A stretch of 64,000 bases of DNA, taken from contig NZ_JARXLA010000008.1 of NCBI RefSeq assembly GCF_029872155.1, positions 684,501 to 748,500 of the forward strand, in the 5' to 3' direction. The position numbers and the translations under genes were made by a program. The notes beneath the pieces were generated by a model. It was not told the origin of the DNA, ran no database searches, and saw only the letters and a list, made by a program, of their open reading frames with translations. This DNA is from Hyphomicrobium sp. D-2 (GTDB lineage Bacteria > Pseudomonadota > Alphaproteobacteria > Rhizobiales > Hyphomicrobiaceae). Below are positions 8,539 to 17,270 of the stretch, in pieces; the stretch's first letter is position 1; the number at the start of each line of letters is the position of its first letter.

Positions 8539-10387
8539 TGGCAATGGCCTCCAGCTTGCGCACGGCTGCGGGGACGCCGCGAACCGAAACAGTCTTCAGT
8601 GCTGTGTGGGTCTTCTGAGCCGGGCGGGAATCCCGTGCAGGCCGATCCATATTGAGATCCTGCCCCGTCTCGAAGCGGCCAACGAGGTCCATCAGCTTTT
8701 CGATCTCACGCGATAGACCGTGGCTGGCGGCAGTTGTTTCTTCGACGATGGCAGCGTTCTGCTGGGTGACCTGATCCATCTGGCCGACGCCAGTGTTGAT
8801 CTCCTGGAGGCCAACAGCCTGCTCCTTGGCACCGGCCGCGATTTCGGAGACGATCGTGTTGATCTCCGTAACCTCGGTCATGATGCGTTCGAGCGCCTGA
8901 CCCATCTGGCCGACGAGGTCCACACCCTGCTCGACCTGCTTGGTCGAAGCGGAGATGAGGCCCTTGATCTCCTTGGCAGCTTCAGCGGAGCGCTGTGCCA
9001 GAGCTCGCACTTCCGATGCAACGACCGCAAATCCGCGTCCAGCTTCACCGGCACGGGCAGCTTCAACGCCCGCGTTCAGTGCGAGAAGATTGGTCTGGAA
9101 CGCAATCTCGTCGATGACGCCGATGATGTGGCTGATCTGCTGCGAAGAACGCTCGATGTCGCCCATGGACGAGATCGCCTTGCGAACGACTTCATCGCTC
9201 TTCTCGGCGTCCGACTTGGCGGAAGCCACCACTTCACGAGCGTGACCTGCGCCTTCAGCCGTCTTGTTCACCGTTGCAGTGATCTGGTCGAGAGCTGCAG
9301 CGGTCTCTTCAAGGCTGGCAGCCTGCTGAGCCGTGCGGCGCGACTGATCGTCGGCAGCGGTAGAGATTTCGTTGGTGGCAAAGCGGATCGCCTGAGTGCT
9401 GGATGCAATCGTGAGGACTGCTTCCTGCAGGCTGGATGCCGTCGTGTTGAAGTCGTGACGGATCTTCTCGTAGTCCTCAGTGAAGGGCGTGTTGAGACGG
9501 AAGGTCAGGTCACCCTTAGAGAGGCGCTCAAGCGCATTCGAGAAGTCGCGCATGAACGTGTTGTGCGCGTCCACATAGAACTGGCTCTCTGCTTCCTGCT
9601 TTACGCGCGCTTCTTCGGCGGCGGCGGCAGCGGCAGCGGTTTCATCCTCAAGACGCTTCTTTTCGATCGCAGCGCGCTTGAAGCTTTCCACCGCCGTGGC
9701 CATCAGGCCGATTTCGTCGGTGCGGTTCAGCTCAGGAACCTGAACATTGTTGTTGCCAGCTGCGAGGCCGGTGACGGCGCCGGTGATCTGACCGATCGGA
9801 TGCGCAATCATGCGCGACATCCACCAGCCAGACACAAGGGCCATGGCGATAGCAAGCAGGCTGCCGATCATCTGAGTGGCGCGCGAATAATAAAGTGCTT
9901 CGCTGAGGTTCGCCTGGGCGTTGTCGAGCCACACATTGGCATCGTTCTTCGCTGCTTCCGCAGAGGCACGCGCACTAGCGAACGCTGAAATGGCGCTGCT
10001 GTTTGTGTAGTCGCCCATGCTTGCCTGACGGCGCCAGCTGGCAACATTCTTGTCCATCGCATCGATGTCGGCCGCGATGGCTGCATGTGCCGGATTTTGA
10101 GCGATGATGTTGCGCGCAGAGGTCAACTGTTCGCTGAAGCGCTGGCTGGCGACCTGCATTGCAGACGAGCCGGCATTGTCCATGATGGCCTGTTGCTCAT
10201 CATAGATAGCGGCAGTTGCCGAAACGAGGTGCTTGCTAAGGCTTGAGGCCGAAGTCACTTCCTCGTTGGCGCGTTCGATGGAAAGGAGGGTGAAAAAGAA
10301 TGCGGTCCCCGTGACGGCAAATGCGACGAGAACACACATCAGCCCCACCGCCAGTTTGCGGGAGACTTTCAAATTGGCGAGCACCAT
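8513..10387 (-). CDS. Methyl-accepting chemotaxis protein with CheR-docking tail
   Basis: A 624-residue chemoreceptor. Transmembrane segment 1 is near residues 12-35, followed by a roughly 130-residue helical ligand domain, TM2 (SLLAIAMALVSGWWMS), a HAMP domain, and a long cytoplasmic coiled coil. The signalling tip reads EIAFQTNLLALNAGVEAARAGE. The protein ends in DWEEF, fitting the C-terminal xWxxF pentapeptide that tethers CheR. The ATG at 10387 is preferred (AAGGGG upstream, canonical NLKVSRKLAVG start); an ATG at 10459 would add an unconserved leader. It heads the che operon. Confidence 0.92.
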   Translation of the reverse strand: MVLANLKVSRKLAVGLMCVLVAFAVTGTAFFFTLLSIERANEEVTSASSLSKHLVSATAAIYDEQQAIMDNAGSSAMQVASQRFSEQLTSARNIIAQNPAHAAIAADIDAMDKNVASWRRQASMGDYTNSSAISAFASARASAEAAKNDANVWLDNAQANLSEALYYSRATQMIGSLLAIAMALVSGWWMSRMIAHPIGQITGAVTGLAAGNNNVQVPELNRTDEIGLMATAVESFKRAAIEKKRLEDETAAAAAAAEEARVKQEAESQFYVDAHNTFMRDFSNALERLSKGDLTFRLNTPFTEDYEKIRHDFNTTASSLQEAVLTIASSTQAIRFATNEISTAADDQSRRTAQQAASLEETAAALDQITATVNKTAEGAGHAREVVASAKSDAEKSDEVVRKAISSMGDIERSSQQISHIIGVIDEIAFQTNLLALNAGVEAARAGEAGRGFAVVASEVRALAQRSAEAAKEIKGLISASTKQVEQGVDLVGQMGQALERIMTEVTEINTIVSEIAAGAKEQAVGLQEINTGVGQMDQVTQQNAAIVEETTAASHGLSREIEKLMDLVGRFETGQDLNMDRPARDSRPAQKTHTALKTVSVRGVPAAVRKLEAIANEQDWEEF

Positions 10388-10535
10388 GTGCGGGCGGCCC
10401 CTTGTTCGCGGATTAGCGGACAACATACCGGGCTCGCACCGGCATAACGGGGGTGGCATCATGCCAATTGATGGCGCCAGCAGCGCTGATCAATCCGTCA
10501 TGTGTTGGACTATAGGATGCTAATGCTAACAATGA

Positions 10536-10574
10536 ATTATCCCGTCATGCTTAGACAGATAATCAAGCTTGATT
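10536..10574 (-). promoter_or_regulatory. Candidate upstream region of the che operon with 14-bp palindrome
   Basis: A perfect palindrome AATCAAGCTTGATT occupies 10561-10574. Read on the minus strand, TTGATT is followed after 19 bases by GATAAT (10541-10536), a loose sigma-70-like pair with an over-long spacer. It is the only promoter-like element seen between the receptor gene and the terminator at 10676. Function is inferred. Confidence 0.3.
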
Positions 10575-10667
10575 GGCGTGCAGATGAATAAATTCAAAGC
10601 GCAAACGATTGTGGGGGGGCGCGCTGCAATGCGGGATAATTCAAAGGATAATGAAAGCGGCCTGCGC

Positions 10668-10725
10668 AAAAAAAAGCGCGCAGAAAGAACGCCCGTTTGA
10701 TGCGGGCGGACCTTCTGCGCGCTGA
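10668..10725 (-). terminator. Rho-independent terminator of the glycine-rich protein gene
   Basis: A long GC-rich stem-loop: AGCGCGCAGAA and ACGCCCG pair with TGCGGGCG and TTCTGCGCGCT around a short TTTGA loop. On the minus strand the stem is followed directly by a run of eight T (10675-10668). It lies about 65 bases beyond the stop at 10792. Confidence 0.85.
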
Positions 10726-10755
10726 GTGTGGGAGGACTTTCGTCCATCCTTTGGC

Positions 10756-10786
10756 GTCGGCAGTGATTAAGTCGGCAGTGATTAAG
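10756..10786. repeat. Tandem 15-bp direct duplication
   Basis: Two exact adjacent copies of GTCGGCAGTGATTAA (10756-10770 and 10771-10785) lie between the stop at 10792 and its terminator. It looks like a recent slippage duplication. Confidence 0.9.
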
Positions 10787-10791
10787 ATGTG

Positions 10792-11235
10792 TTAGCGGTT
10801 GTGTGCGCAGTCGTTGAAGAGGCGCCACATATCGGGCGTGCCAGCTTCGATTGCGCGTGCGTAAAGATAGTTGCAGTCGTTGGGGAGGCGCGAGCCAGTA
10901 TTGTTCGGCGGCGTTTGCAGGAGGTCGTTGTAATCCATGCTGATGAACGGCACCGCGCCCATCGCATAGGGATTGCGGCGACCGGGAACCGGTCCATAAC
11001 CGGGGCCGCCGGGGCGATATCCGCGCTCAACACCACCCGGGCCGACCGGACCATAGCCACCGCCGCCCGGACGCGGTTCGAACCCGCCGGCATGGGGGCC
11101 ATTGAAGCCGCCGCTAAAACCGCCGTGTCCGCCACCGAAGCCACCGCCGCCACGGGCTTCGGCCGTCATTGTAAGTGCCGCAACAGCAAGCGCCGCACCG
11201 CAACAGGCCGACAGCGCAGTGTGAATTTTCGCCAT
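10792..11235 (-). CDS. Secreted glycine-rich protein, function unknown
   Basis: About 147 residues. A signal peptide (MAKIHTALSACCGAALAVAALTMTAEA) precedes a Gly/Pro/Arg-rich low-complexity region (residues about 28-95) with GGGGFGGG and GYGP repeats. A compact C-terminal part has two cysteines (PNDCNYLY and FNDCAHNR) that could form a disulfide. The ATG at 11235 is chosen because GGGAGG lies at a good distance upstream and the signal peptide begins there. Periplasmic or cell-surface location is inferred; family not recognised. Confidence 0.7.
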   Translation of the reverse strand: MAKIHTALSACCGAALAVAALTMTAEARGGGGFGGGHGGFSGGFNGPHAGGFEPRPGGGGYGPVGPGGVERGYRPGGPGYGPVPGRRNPYAMGAVPFISMDYNDLLQTPPNNTGSRLPNDCNYLYARAIEAGTPDMWRLFNDCAHNR

Positions 11236-11509
11236 GGCATTCCCTCCCGAAGTCAGATGTCGGCTAACGTGCCGAGGCTGTATGACTACAGTCGCTGAAA
11301 GCCATGAAGCTTCGATAAAATCGATTGTTCGCGGTATCTGGCGCAAAGTTAGATTGTGTTAATTGATGGCTTTTGCGGTCAATCATTTGCGAAAGAAAAT
11401 GCCGTATTTTCAATGGGCTTGCCAAGCAGATGTCGGCGCAGCTGATTTGTACGCATGCGGATTTTTTTGATTTGATGGTGCCGCGTGTCGCTGTGCGGAG
11501 CGGCGCTGT

Positions 11510-11989
11510 TCAGCTGCGATGATAGGGGTGACCGGCCAGAATGGTCGCGACACGATAAATCTGCTCAACCAAGACGGCCCGCGCCAGGCCGTGTGGCAAG
11601 GTCATAGGTCCGAGTGAGAGCTTCAGGGCGGCGCCGGTGAGGGTTTCACTGCCGTGTCCGTCTGGTCCGCCAATCAGGAATGCCAGCGTTTTACAGCCGC
11701 CATCGCGCTGCTGCCCAATCCAGTCAGCGAACGCTTCGCTGGATAGCGTTTTGCCGTGCTCATCGAGGACGACGCGGGGTGTGGATGCTCCGGCGACTTT
11801 CAGCAGTCGGGTGGCTTCGTCCGCTTTGCGCGCGTCAGCCGAGGCGGCGCGGCTTTCGTTCAATTCGTGGATGGTCAGGGGGCCGAGGCCGAGCGGTCGT
11901 CCGGTCGGATCGAAGCGCTTCGCATACCGCTCGACGAGCTCGCGTTCAGCATCTTTCAGCCGCCCAACGGCGGCAACGGTCAGTCGCAT
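11510..11989 (-). CDS. rlmH: 23S rRNA pseudouridine1915 N3-methyltransferase RlmH
   Basis: RlmH methylates pseudouridine 1915 in helix 69 of 23S rRNA. The 159-residue SPOUT-family protein has the cofactor knot FLIGGPDGHG, followed by LSLGPMTLPHGLARAVLVEQIYRA-type helix and the C-terminal GHPYHRS. Start VAAVGRLKD is typical. It closes the nadD-rsfS-rlmH block common in alphaproteobacteria, though a terminator separates it from rsfS here. Confidence 0.94.
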   Translation of the reverse strand: MRLTVAAVGRLKDAERELVERYAKRFDPTGRPLGLGPLTIHELNESRAASADARKADEATRLLKVAGASTPRVVLDEHGKTLSSEAFADWIGQQRDGGCKTLAFLIGGPDGHGSETLTGAALKLSLGPMTLPHGLARAVLVEQIYRVATILAGHPYHRS

Positions 11990-12146
11990 AGGTGAGGGCC
12001 TGCTGAAACAGGTAAAGGGCCGGACGGGAACAACCGCTGCCGCGGCTGCCGAGACACGCTAGTCGCTGCTGCTATCGCCGCGTGGGCCGACAGCGGCCGA
12101 AGTAGACGCAACTGTTATTGTTGCGGATCCGGTAATGTCGCACGAA

Positions 12147-12172
12147 ACAAAAAAGGGGCGTTTCCGCCCCTT
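12147..12172 (-). terminator. Rho-independent terminator downstream of rsfS
   Basis: Perfect stem AAGGGGCG / CGCCCCTT with a four-base loop (12153-12172). On the minus strand it is followed by a run of six T (12154-12149). It begins seven bases after the rsfS stop, so rlmH probably needs its own promoter or readthrough. Confidence 0.85.
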
Positions 12173-12178
12173 GTCGCA

Positions 12179-12592
12179 TCAGTGCGCCGTTTTCGGCTCT
12201 TCTGGCCGTTCGGCTGACCACATTTTTTCCAGGTTGTAGAACTCGCGTACTTCCTGACGGAAGATGTGGATGATGATGTCACCGGTATCGACCAGAACCC
12301 AATCGCTGGTTTGACGCCCTTCGGTGCGCACGCTAGCGCTGCCACTTTCCTTCAGCTTGCGAGAAAGCTGTTCGGAAATGGCGTTAACATGGCGGTCTGA
12401 CCCGCCAGTAGCGACGACCATAAAATCACCGATTGAAGACTTCCCTGCCAGATCGATCGTAACGATGTTCTCGGCTTTGGCTTCATCGAGCCAAAAAACG
12501 ATCTGTTTCAGCAGGTCTGCCGCATCCCGCTCTTCAGCGAGGGGATCGGCATGAGGCGGGCCACTGTGGGCTCCCTCAAGCGCGGTTCGCAT
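12179..12592 (-). CDS. rsfS: Ribosomal silencing factor RsfS
   Basis: RsfS binds uL14 and blocks subunit joining when nutrients are scarce. The 137-residue protein contains the family core: NIVTIDLAGKSSIGDFMVVATG, SDRHVNAISEQL, DWVLVDTGDIIIHIF and REFYNLEKMW. An N-terminal extension of about 25 residues precedes it. It lies downstream of nadD on the same strand, a near-universal pairing in bacteria. Confidence 0.95.
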   Translation of the reverse strand: MRTALEGAHSGPPHADPLAEERDAADLLKQIVFWLDEAKAENIVTIDLAGKSSIGDFMVVATGGSDRHVNAISEQLSRKLKESGSASVRTEGRQTSDWVLVDTGDIIIHIFRQEVREFYNLEKMWSAERPEEPKTAH

Positions 12593-12811
12593 CGTGTGCC
12601 AGTCATCCCTTTCTCGTGGCGCTCCAACCGGGAGCTTGCGCTACGGAGCGCTACTGAACTTCACAGATAGTGCGCCGTATCCGCTCTTCAACGGCTAGCA
12701 TCAGCCAGCCGCTGGTGTGGAGCATACGGTGCGATCTGCGGTTTCAGCAATAGTTAATGGTTATAAAGGTTCTGAGACGGTTAGGGTCAGTTGGCTGAAA
12801 ACGTTTTTAAT

Positions 12812-13453
12812 TCATGGCGTTGCGTCATCAGAAGGGGTGCGCAGCGAGGTTGAGGACAGCTCCGAAAGGCGCGTCGTCAGGAAGGCCCAGGCCGGCGGAT
12901 CTGCCATCGGCAGCAGTGAGGCGCGGGATTCGGGCAGGCGAGAACGGGCAAGTGCACGGGCGGCGGGAGAGGCGAGCGCCGCGTGCCGCCAGCCCGGCCG
13001 GTCCACGATCGCCATCGGCACCAGATTTGCGATGCCGCGCCAGTTCTGCCAGCGGTTGAAGCCGACCAGATTGTCAGCGCCCATAATCCAGACGAAGCGT
13101 ACGCCCGGCATGTGCTGCTTGAGATAGCGCAGGGTGCTGAACGTGTAGCGCGAGGAAAGACCTTGCTCGAAGTCCGTGACGACGATGCGAGGGTCATTGC
13201 GGGTGAGGCTGCGGCTGGCGGTTATGCGCTGCTCCAGCGGTGGCAGGCCGTCGTTATGTTTCAGCGGATTGCCCGGCGTCACCATCCACCACAGGCGATT
13301 GAGCTGCAGTCTGCGCAGGGCGGTCTCAGCGCACGCCAGATGGCCTTCATGGGGTGGATTGAACGTGCCGCCCATCAGCCCGATGCGCTCACCGGCAAAG
13401 GCAAGCGGGGGGACGATGGCGCGATTGGTTGCGTGCGGTGCTGGATACGACAT
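12812..13453 (-). CDS. nadD: Nicotinate-nucleotide adenylyltransferase NadD
   Basis: NadD adenylates nicotinate mononucleotide in NAD biosynthesis. The nucleotidyltransferase motif GGTFNPPHEGH (residues about 28-38) is intact, as are WMVTPGNPLK, the tail-side FVWIMGADNL and a strand with RHAALASPA. Length is 213 residues. It stands 219 bases upstream of rsfS. The Rossmann ISTTxxR-type ending appears as FLTTRLSELSSTSLR. Confidence 0.95.
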   Translation of the reverse strand: MSYPAPHATNRAIVPPLAFAGERIGLMGGTFNPPHEGHLACAETALRRLQLNRLWWMVTPGNPLKHNDGLPPLEQRITASRSLTRNDPRIVVTDFEQGLSSRYTFSTLRYLKQHMPGVRFVWIMGADNLVGFNRWQNWRGIANLVPMAIVDRPGWRHAALASPAARALARSRLPESRASLLPMADPPAWAFLTTRLSELSSTSLRTPSDDATP

Positions 13454-13758
13454 TCAGGCAGGCTGGGCTTTTTGGAGGTTGGGTCGCGCGGCGGCGTTTC
13501 GGCCAGCGAAGACTTGCTGCTGCCCGAACAGTGTAGCCGATCTGTTGGATGGCGTCGGATATTTGTTGGATAGATCCGACGCGCCAGGCCAACACGCCAT
13601 CGTTCCAAACTGTCGCTAATTGAGCGGGTTTTTATGCTTCGCCTTGAGGCGGCGGCATGCGCGCATTCGCCATGCAACTTCGGTAACGGCCCGGTGACGA
13701 TTGCTCTGTCATTGCTTTTGCTGCGCACGCATTGCGCTGCGCGACCGGGAGGAAAGTA
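13454..13758. other. Divergent intergenic region
   Basis: 305 bases between nadD and the beta-lactamase-like gene, which point away from each other. It must hold both promoters, but I could not pick convincing -35/-10 pairs. GGGAGG before 13759 is the ribosome binding site of the rightward gene. Confidence 0.4.
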
Positions 13759-14772
13759 ATGCGCAGGCGCCAGTTCCTGAGTTCGGCGGTGGGTGCGGCC
13801 GCTATTGCAGCGCTTTCTGACACGGGCGCGTCTGCGGCGTCGGTTGTTGGCAGTGCCGGCGGTGGTGCGATTCCACACGTGCTGGCGCCATTTCTGGCGC
13901 TTCCCGGAATTAAGGGCGCGCAGATCGATGTGGATCATGCCGACCAGCCATGGCGTGCATCATATAACGCGAATACGGAGCTGTTTTGCGGCAGCTGCTT
14001 CAAGACCTTCGTGCTTGCTGCATATCTGCAGGAGCTGGAAGCAGGCAAGCAGGATGAATCTGAACAGCTTGCCATTGATGACAGCAATCGCACGCTGAGC
14101 GGCCCTGTCTATGAGCATGTCTCAGGAACTATCGCGGCACGATATGTTCTGGAGGCGATGATCGCGCACAGCGACAACACCGCGACGGATGCCATCATGA
14201 ATCGCGTCGGCGTTGAGCGCGTGCGCAAATTCATAACGGACGCGGGGCTGAAGGATGTGCGCATCCCGGATTCAACGCGGAAATTTTTCTCGTATCTCAC
14301 AGGCGCGCAGCCGAGTGTCGATCTGGGCTGGAAGGCGTTGAGCGAAATCGTTCAAAACGAGAAGGCCGACACCTCGAAATATCGTCCGGCGTTGAATAAC
14401 GTTTCGACGATGGCGACGCCAGCTTCGCAACTGGTCGATTACTATAAGCGCGTTTTAAGCGGTGCGTTTTTCAAGCAGCCGGAAACGCTGGCCGAATTCC
14501 GACGAATATCAGCAATGGCCGATGGCATCGTTGCCTCCGTGCCTGCGGGAACGGCGGCGTATGGCAAGGGTGGTTCCATTGACTGGAACGGCTTCCACTG
14601 CATGGCCATCGGCGGCCAGATGATTGTGCGCGCGGTGCCCGTGACGTTCTCGTTTATTGTGAACTGGAACGACGCCGACGGGCCGCAGAGCGAAACCGTT
14701 GCCGCATACGTCAAAAGCGTTGCAAGCGTGCTGACGAAGGTTCACGACAAAATCACACAGGCGCAAAGCTGA
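13759..14772 (+). CDS. Tat-exported class A beta-lactamase-like serine hydrolase
   Basis: A 337-residue protein. The N-terminus RRRQFLSSAVGAAAIAAL is a twin-arginine signal. The penicilloyl-serine fold motifs are present in order: SCFK (nucleophile Ser79, Lys82), SDN (138-140) and KGG (270-272). The omega-loop glutamate that deacylates beta-lactams in class A enzymes is not evident: the region 33-38 residues after SDN reads DSTRKF. It may be a beta-lactam-binding or other amide/ester hydrolase. The start at 13759 is set by GGGAGGAAAG and the RR motif. A two-base gap to the next gene indicates an operon. Confidence 0.75.
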   Translation: MRRRQFLSSAVGAAAIAALSDTGASAASVVGSAGGGAIPHVLAPFLALPGIKGAQIDVDHADQPWRASYNANTELFCGSCFKTFVLAAYLQELEAGKQDESEQLAIDDSNRTLSGPVYEHVSGTIAARYVLEAMIAHSDNTATDAIMNRVGVERVRKFITDAGLKDVRIPDSTRKFFSYLTGAQPSVDLGWKALSEIVQNEKADTSKYRPALNNVSTMATPASQLVDYYKRVLSGAFFKQPETLAEFRRISAMADGIVASVPAGTAAYGKGGSIDWNGFHCMAIGGQMIVRAVPVTFSFIVNWNDADGPQSETVAAYVKSVASVLTKVHDKITQAQS

Positions 14773-14773
14773 A

Positions 14774-15262
14774 ATGAAAAAGAAACGCGCACGGCGATCG
14801 GTCATGGGAATGCTGGCTTCAATGCTGCTGGCAGTGCCGGTGATGGCGGAGCCGAAACTTGATGGCGAAGAGGAAGTGAACGCAACGCTGACGCAATGGA
14901 CGCGTGACTTCAATGCGGGCAAGGCGGACGCTGTGTGCGATCTGTTCTCGCCCGATTTGAAATATGATTTTCGCGGCTATCCGGAGCGGGACTACGCGGA
15001 CATATGCGACCGGCTCAAGCGGTCGCTGTCAGACAGCAGTCGTCGATATTCATATGGTTTGAACATCCGCGAAGTGATCGTTGAAGGCGACATGGCGGTG
15101 GTGCGGCTGACGTGGACGCTGACCGTGACGCTGCCGAACGGGCAGACGGTGACGTCGGTGGAGCCAGGCATGGATGTGATGCGCAAGGGGGCTGACGGTA
15201 AATGGAAAATCGTTCGCTACATCGCCTATGAGGCGCCTGGGCGCGTAACAAGCGACGAGTAA
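14774..15262 (+). CDS. Secreted NTF2-like (DUF4440-type) protein
   Basis: 162 residues with a signal peptide (KKKRARRSVMGMLASMLLAVPVMAEP) and a cone-shaped NTF2-like domain: VNATLTQWTRDFNAGKADAVCDLFSP, then VIVEGDMAVVRLTWTLTVTLPNG, then WKIVRYIAYEAPG. Such domains bind small ligands or act as mild enzymes; none is predictable here. It begins one base after the stop of the serine hydrolase, so the two are co-translated and presumably work in the same compartment. Confidence 0.75.
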   Translation: MKKKRARRSVMGMLASMLLAVPVMAEPKLDGEEEVNATLTQWTRDFNAGKADAVCDLFSPDLKYDFRGYPERDYADICDRLKRSLSDSSRRYSYGLNIREVIVEGDMAVVRLTWTLTVTLPNGQTVTSVEPGMDVMRKGADGKWKIVRYIAYEAPGRVTSDE

Positions 15263-15323
15263 AAGAAACGAATGGCGCCTGAACGCGTTGTGACTGTTGG
15301 TAGTTCAGTTCAGGAGTAGTCAG

Positions 15324-15839
15324 ATGAAGTCAGGATTTAGCACGCTGGCAGTGCTTGCCCTTATTGCAGCGCCTGCATTTGCGCAGGACGCACCGTCCCA
15401 GACAACCCAGCCTTCGGGCACGCCTTCTGATCGGATGGCGCCGCCACCGTCGACAACGCCATCGGCTTCTGATCCGGGCGCGGCCACATCTCCTTCCACG
15501 CCGTCTACTTCAATGGGATCGCAAGCAGCGGCTCCGGCATCGGGTATGCATGAAGCTGAAAACGATGACATGATCGTGCCGCAGCTCAACGCGTCGGTTG
15601 ATGATGTCGAAGACATGGACATCTACGACAGCACCGGCCGCAAGATTGCAGAGGTTGAAGCTGTCGTTATCGATGGAACGGGTACGGTGCGCGGGCTCGT
15701 GATCGAGCATGGCGGCCTGCTGGGCATCGGCAGCCGCGAGGCCATACTTGAAATCGGCGATGTGCAGCTGAAGGACGGCCGGCTCGTCATCAATATGACA
15801 GAAGAGCAATTGCCGTCGCTGCCTGAGTGGCGGAAGTAA
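15324..15839 (+). CDS. Exported PRC-barrel domain protein
   Basis: 171 residues. A signal peptide ending AFAQ is followed by a Pro/Ser/Thr-rich low-complexity linker (about residues 22-80), then a PRC-barrel: DIYDSTGRKIAEVEAVVIDGTGTVRGLVIEHGG and a final strand with VINMTEEQL. PRC-barrel proteins with signal peptides are common in Rhizobiales and lack a defined role. The ATG at 15324 is chosen over the one at 15297 because it has AGGAG upstream and starts the signal peptide. A terminator follows. Confidence 0.75.
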   Translation: MKSGFSTLAVLALIAAPAFAQDAPSQTTQPSGTPSDRMAPPPSTTPSASDPGAATSPSTPSTSMGSQAAAPASGMHEAENDDMIVPQLNASVDDVEDMDIYDSTGRKIAEVEAVVIDGTGTVRGLVIEHGGLLGIGSREAILEIGDVQLKDGRLVINMTEEQLPSLPEWRK

Positions 15840-15860
15840 CGGCTGCATGGCCTGAATGCA

Positions 15861-15895
15861 AAACGCGCGACGGGAGACCGCCGCGCGTTTTTTTG
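15861..15895 (+). terminator. Rho-independent terminator after the PRC-barrel gene
   Basis: Stem AAACGCGCG (15861-15869) pairs with CGCGCGTTT (15882-15890), followed by a run of T to 15894. The A-rich 5' arm means it could also act on the convergent alcohol dehydrogenase gene. Confidence 0.85.
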
Positions 15896-15922
15896 TGTCT
15901 GTTCTTCTGGAGCTTCGGCGCG

Positions 15923-16924
15923 TCACATGTCGAGCACGACGCGATAGCGTGCCTTGCCGGCGACCAGATGCTCGATGGCATCGTTTACACGCGCGATCGG
16001 AAAATGCTCCGTCTGCGGCAGAATGTTGTGACGCGCCGCGAATTCCAGCATGTCCGTGATGGTCACCGGAGCGCCCGTTGGTGAGCCGGAAATGCTCTTC
16101 TGCTGGAAGATAAGGTCGAATGCCAGCACCGGGATCGGCTTCAGCACCGCACCGACAACATGCAGGCGCCCCTTGGGCCCGAGCGTTGCGAGCATGGCGC
16201 GCCAATCCAGTGGCACGTTGACGGTGACGATCAGCAGATCCAGCTTGCCGGTCAGGCTTTTCAGATCGTCGGCGTTGCGCGTGTTGACGACGTTATGAGC
16301 GCCGAAGCCGCGCGCTTCATCGGCCTTGGAATCCGTTGACGTGAAGGCCGTGACCTCACACCCCCAGGCGTTGGCGAATTTTACGGCAAGATGACCGAGC
16401 CCGCCGATGCCGACTACGCCAACGTGCGATGTGGGCTTGATGTCGAATTCGGACAGCGGCGAGAACACGGTAATGCCACCGCACATCAACGGTCCGGCAT
16501 CGGCAGCGGAGAGCCCATCGGGAATTTTGATGACCCATGGCCACTGCGCGCGCACGCGATCGGCAAAGCCGCCATGGCGACCGACAATGGTGGCCACGAC
16601 TTCGGAGCAGAGGTGTTGATCGCCATCGAGGCACGGGTGGCAGTGCAGACAGCTTTGCGCGCTCCAGCCAAGGCCGACGCGATCGCCAATCTTGACGCCC
16701 TTTGCCTGCGGTCCGAGGGCTACGACGCGGCCGATGACTTCGTGTCCGGGCACGACCGGAAATGAAGTGATGCCCCACTCATTGTTGATGACCGAAAGAT
16801 CGGAATGGCACAGACCGCAGTGCTCAACCGCGATCTCCACCTCTTCGGCGCCGATGGGGCCGGGATCGTAGCTGAAGGGCTCTAGCTTCTGCTTTGCGGC
16901 CGTTGCGGCCCATGCGTTGATCAT
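15923..16924 (-). CDS. Zinc-dependent alcohol dehydrogenase, CAD/YahK-like
   Basis: 333 residues of the medium-chain dehydrogenase family, oxidising alcohols or reducing aldehydes with NAD(P). Catalytic zinc ligands are in CGLCHSD and GHE; the structural zinc site is SCLHCHPCLDGDQHLC. The nucleotide site is VGVVGIGGLGHLAVKFA. Overall sequence order resembles cinnamyl-alcohol dehydrogenase-like YahK. The ATG at 16924 (MINAWAA) is chosen; longer in-frame extensions run into the next gene and are unconserved. Substrate is unknown. Confidence 0.88.
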   Translation of the reverse strand: MINAWAATAAKQKLEPFSYDPGPIGAEEVEIAVEHCGLCHSDLSVINNEWGITSFPVVPGHEVIGRVVALGPQAKGVKIGDRVGLGWSAQSCLHCHPCLDGDQHLCSEVVATIVGRHGGFADRVRAQWPWVIKIPDGLSAADAGPLMCGGITVFSPLSEFDIKPTSHVGVVGIGGLGHLAVKFANAWGCEVTAFTSTDSKADEARGFGAHNVVNTRNADDLKSLTGKLDLLIVTVNVPLDWRAMLATLGPKGRLHVVGAVLKPIPVLAFDLIFQQKSISGSPTGAPVTITDMLEFAARHNILPQTEHFPIARVNDAIEHLVAGKARYRVVLDM

Positions 16925-16979
16925 GGCGTGCCTCGGGTTTGCTTCGATGATGAGACGGGTGGTGGTGACGGTGGAATGG

Positions 16980-17201
16980 TCAGCGGTGACGACGCCGTGA
17001 GGTTGCGCGATCCCATGCGCGCTGCTGGGATGGCGTACACCACGGGTTACCATAGTAGCCAAAGCGGCCGTTGATGCGCGTGCAGTCCTCCACGGCTGGC
17101 GTGTGAATGCGCGCGCCCATTTGGGGGCGTGCACCGGCGCTGATGGTAAGCGCGGGGCCAATAATCAGCGCAGCAACTACGAGACTCAAAGAACGCAGCA
17201 T
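16980..17201 (-). CDS. Small exported protein with Cys pair
   Basis: 73 residues: signal peptide MLRSLSLVVAALIIGPALTISAGA, then a mature part with CTRINGRFGYYGNPWC (two cysteines, aromatic/Gly-rich) and an Arg-rich tail. The ATG at 17201 has AAGGA upstream. Small secreted proteins of this shape are frequent in Rhizobiales; function unknown. Confidence 0.6.
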   Translation of the reverse strand: MLRSLSLVVAALIIGPALTISAGARPQMGARIHTPAVEDCTRINGRFGYYGNPWCTPSQQRAWDRATSRRRHR

Positions 17202-17270
17202 TGCACATTGTTCCTTTTGTATTGGTCTTGCCAATGGCCTTCGGTTCGCAGCGCTGAGTGCCTGACGCGT

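Noticed and set aside
8720-9988. Plus-strand open frame of 422 codons
   Set aside because: It is antisense to the chemoreceptor, whose coding sequence is certain. Long antisense frames are frequent in GC-rich coding DNA.
10526-10828. Minus-strand frame of 100 codons
   Set aside because: It spans the terminator and the tandem duplication and has no start signal.
12717-13127. Plus-strand open frame of 136 codons
   Set aside because: Mostly antisense to nadD, with no family motif and no ribosome binding site.
15510-16205. Minus-strand frame of 231 codons
   Set aside because: It runs antisense through the PRC-barrel gene and the terminator into the dehydrogenase gene, in a different frame from it.
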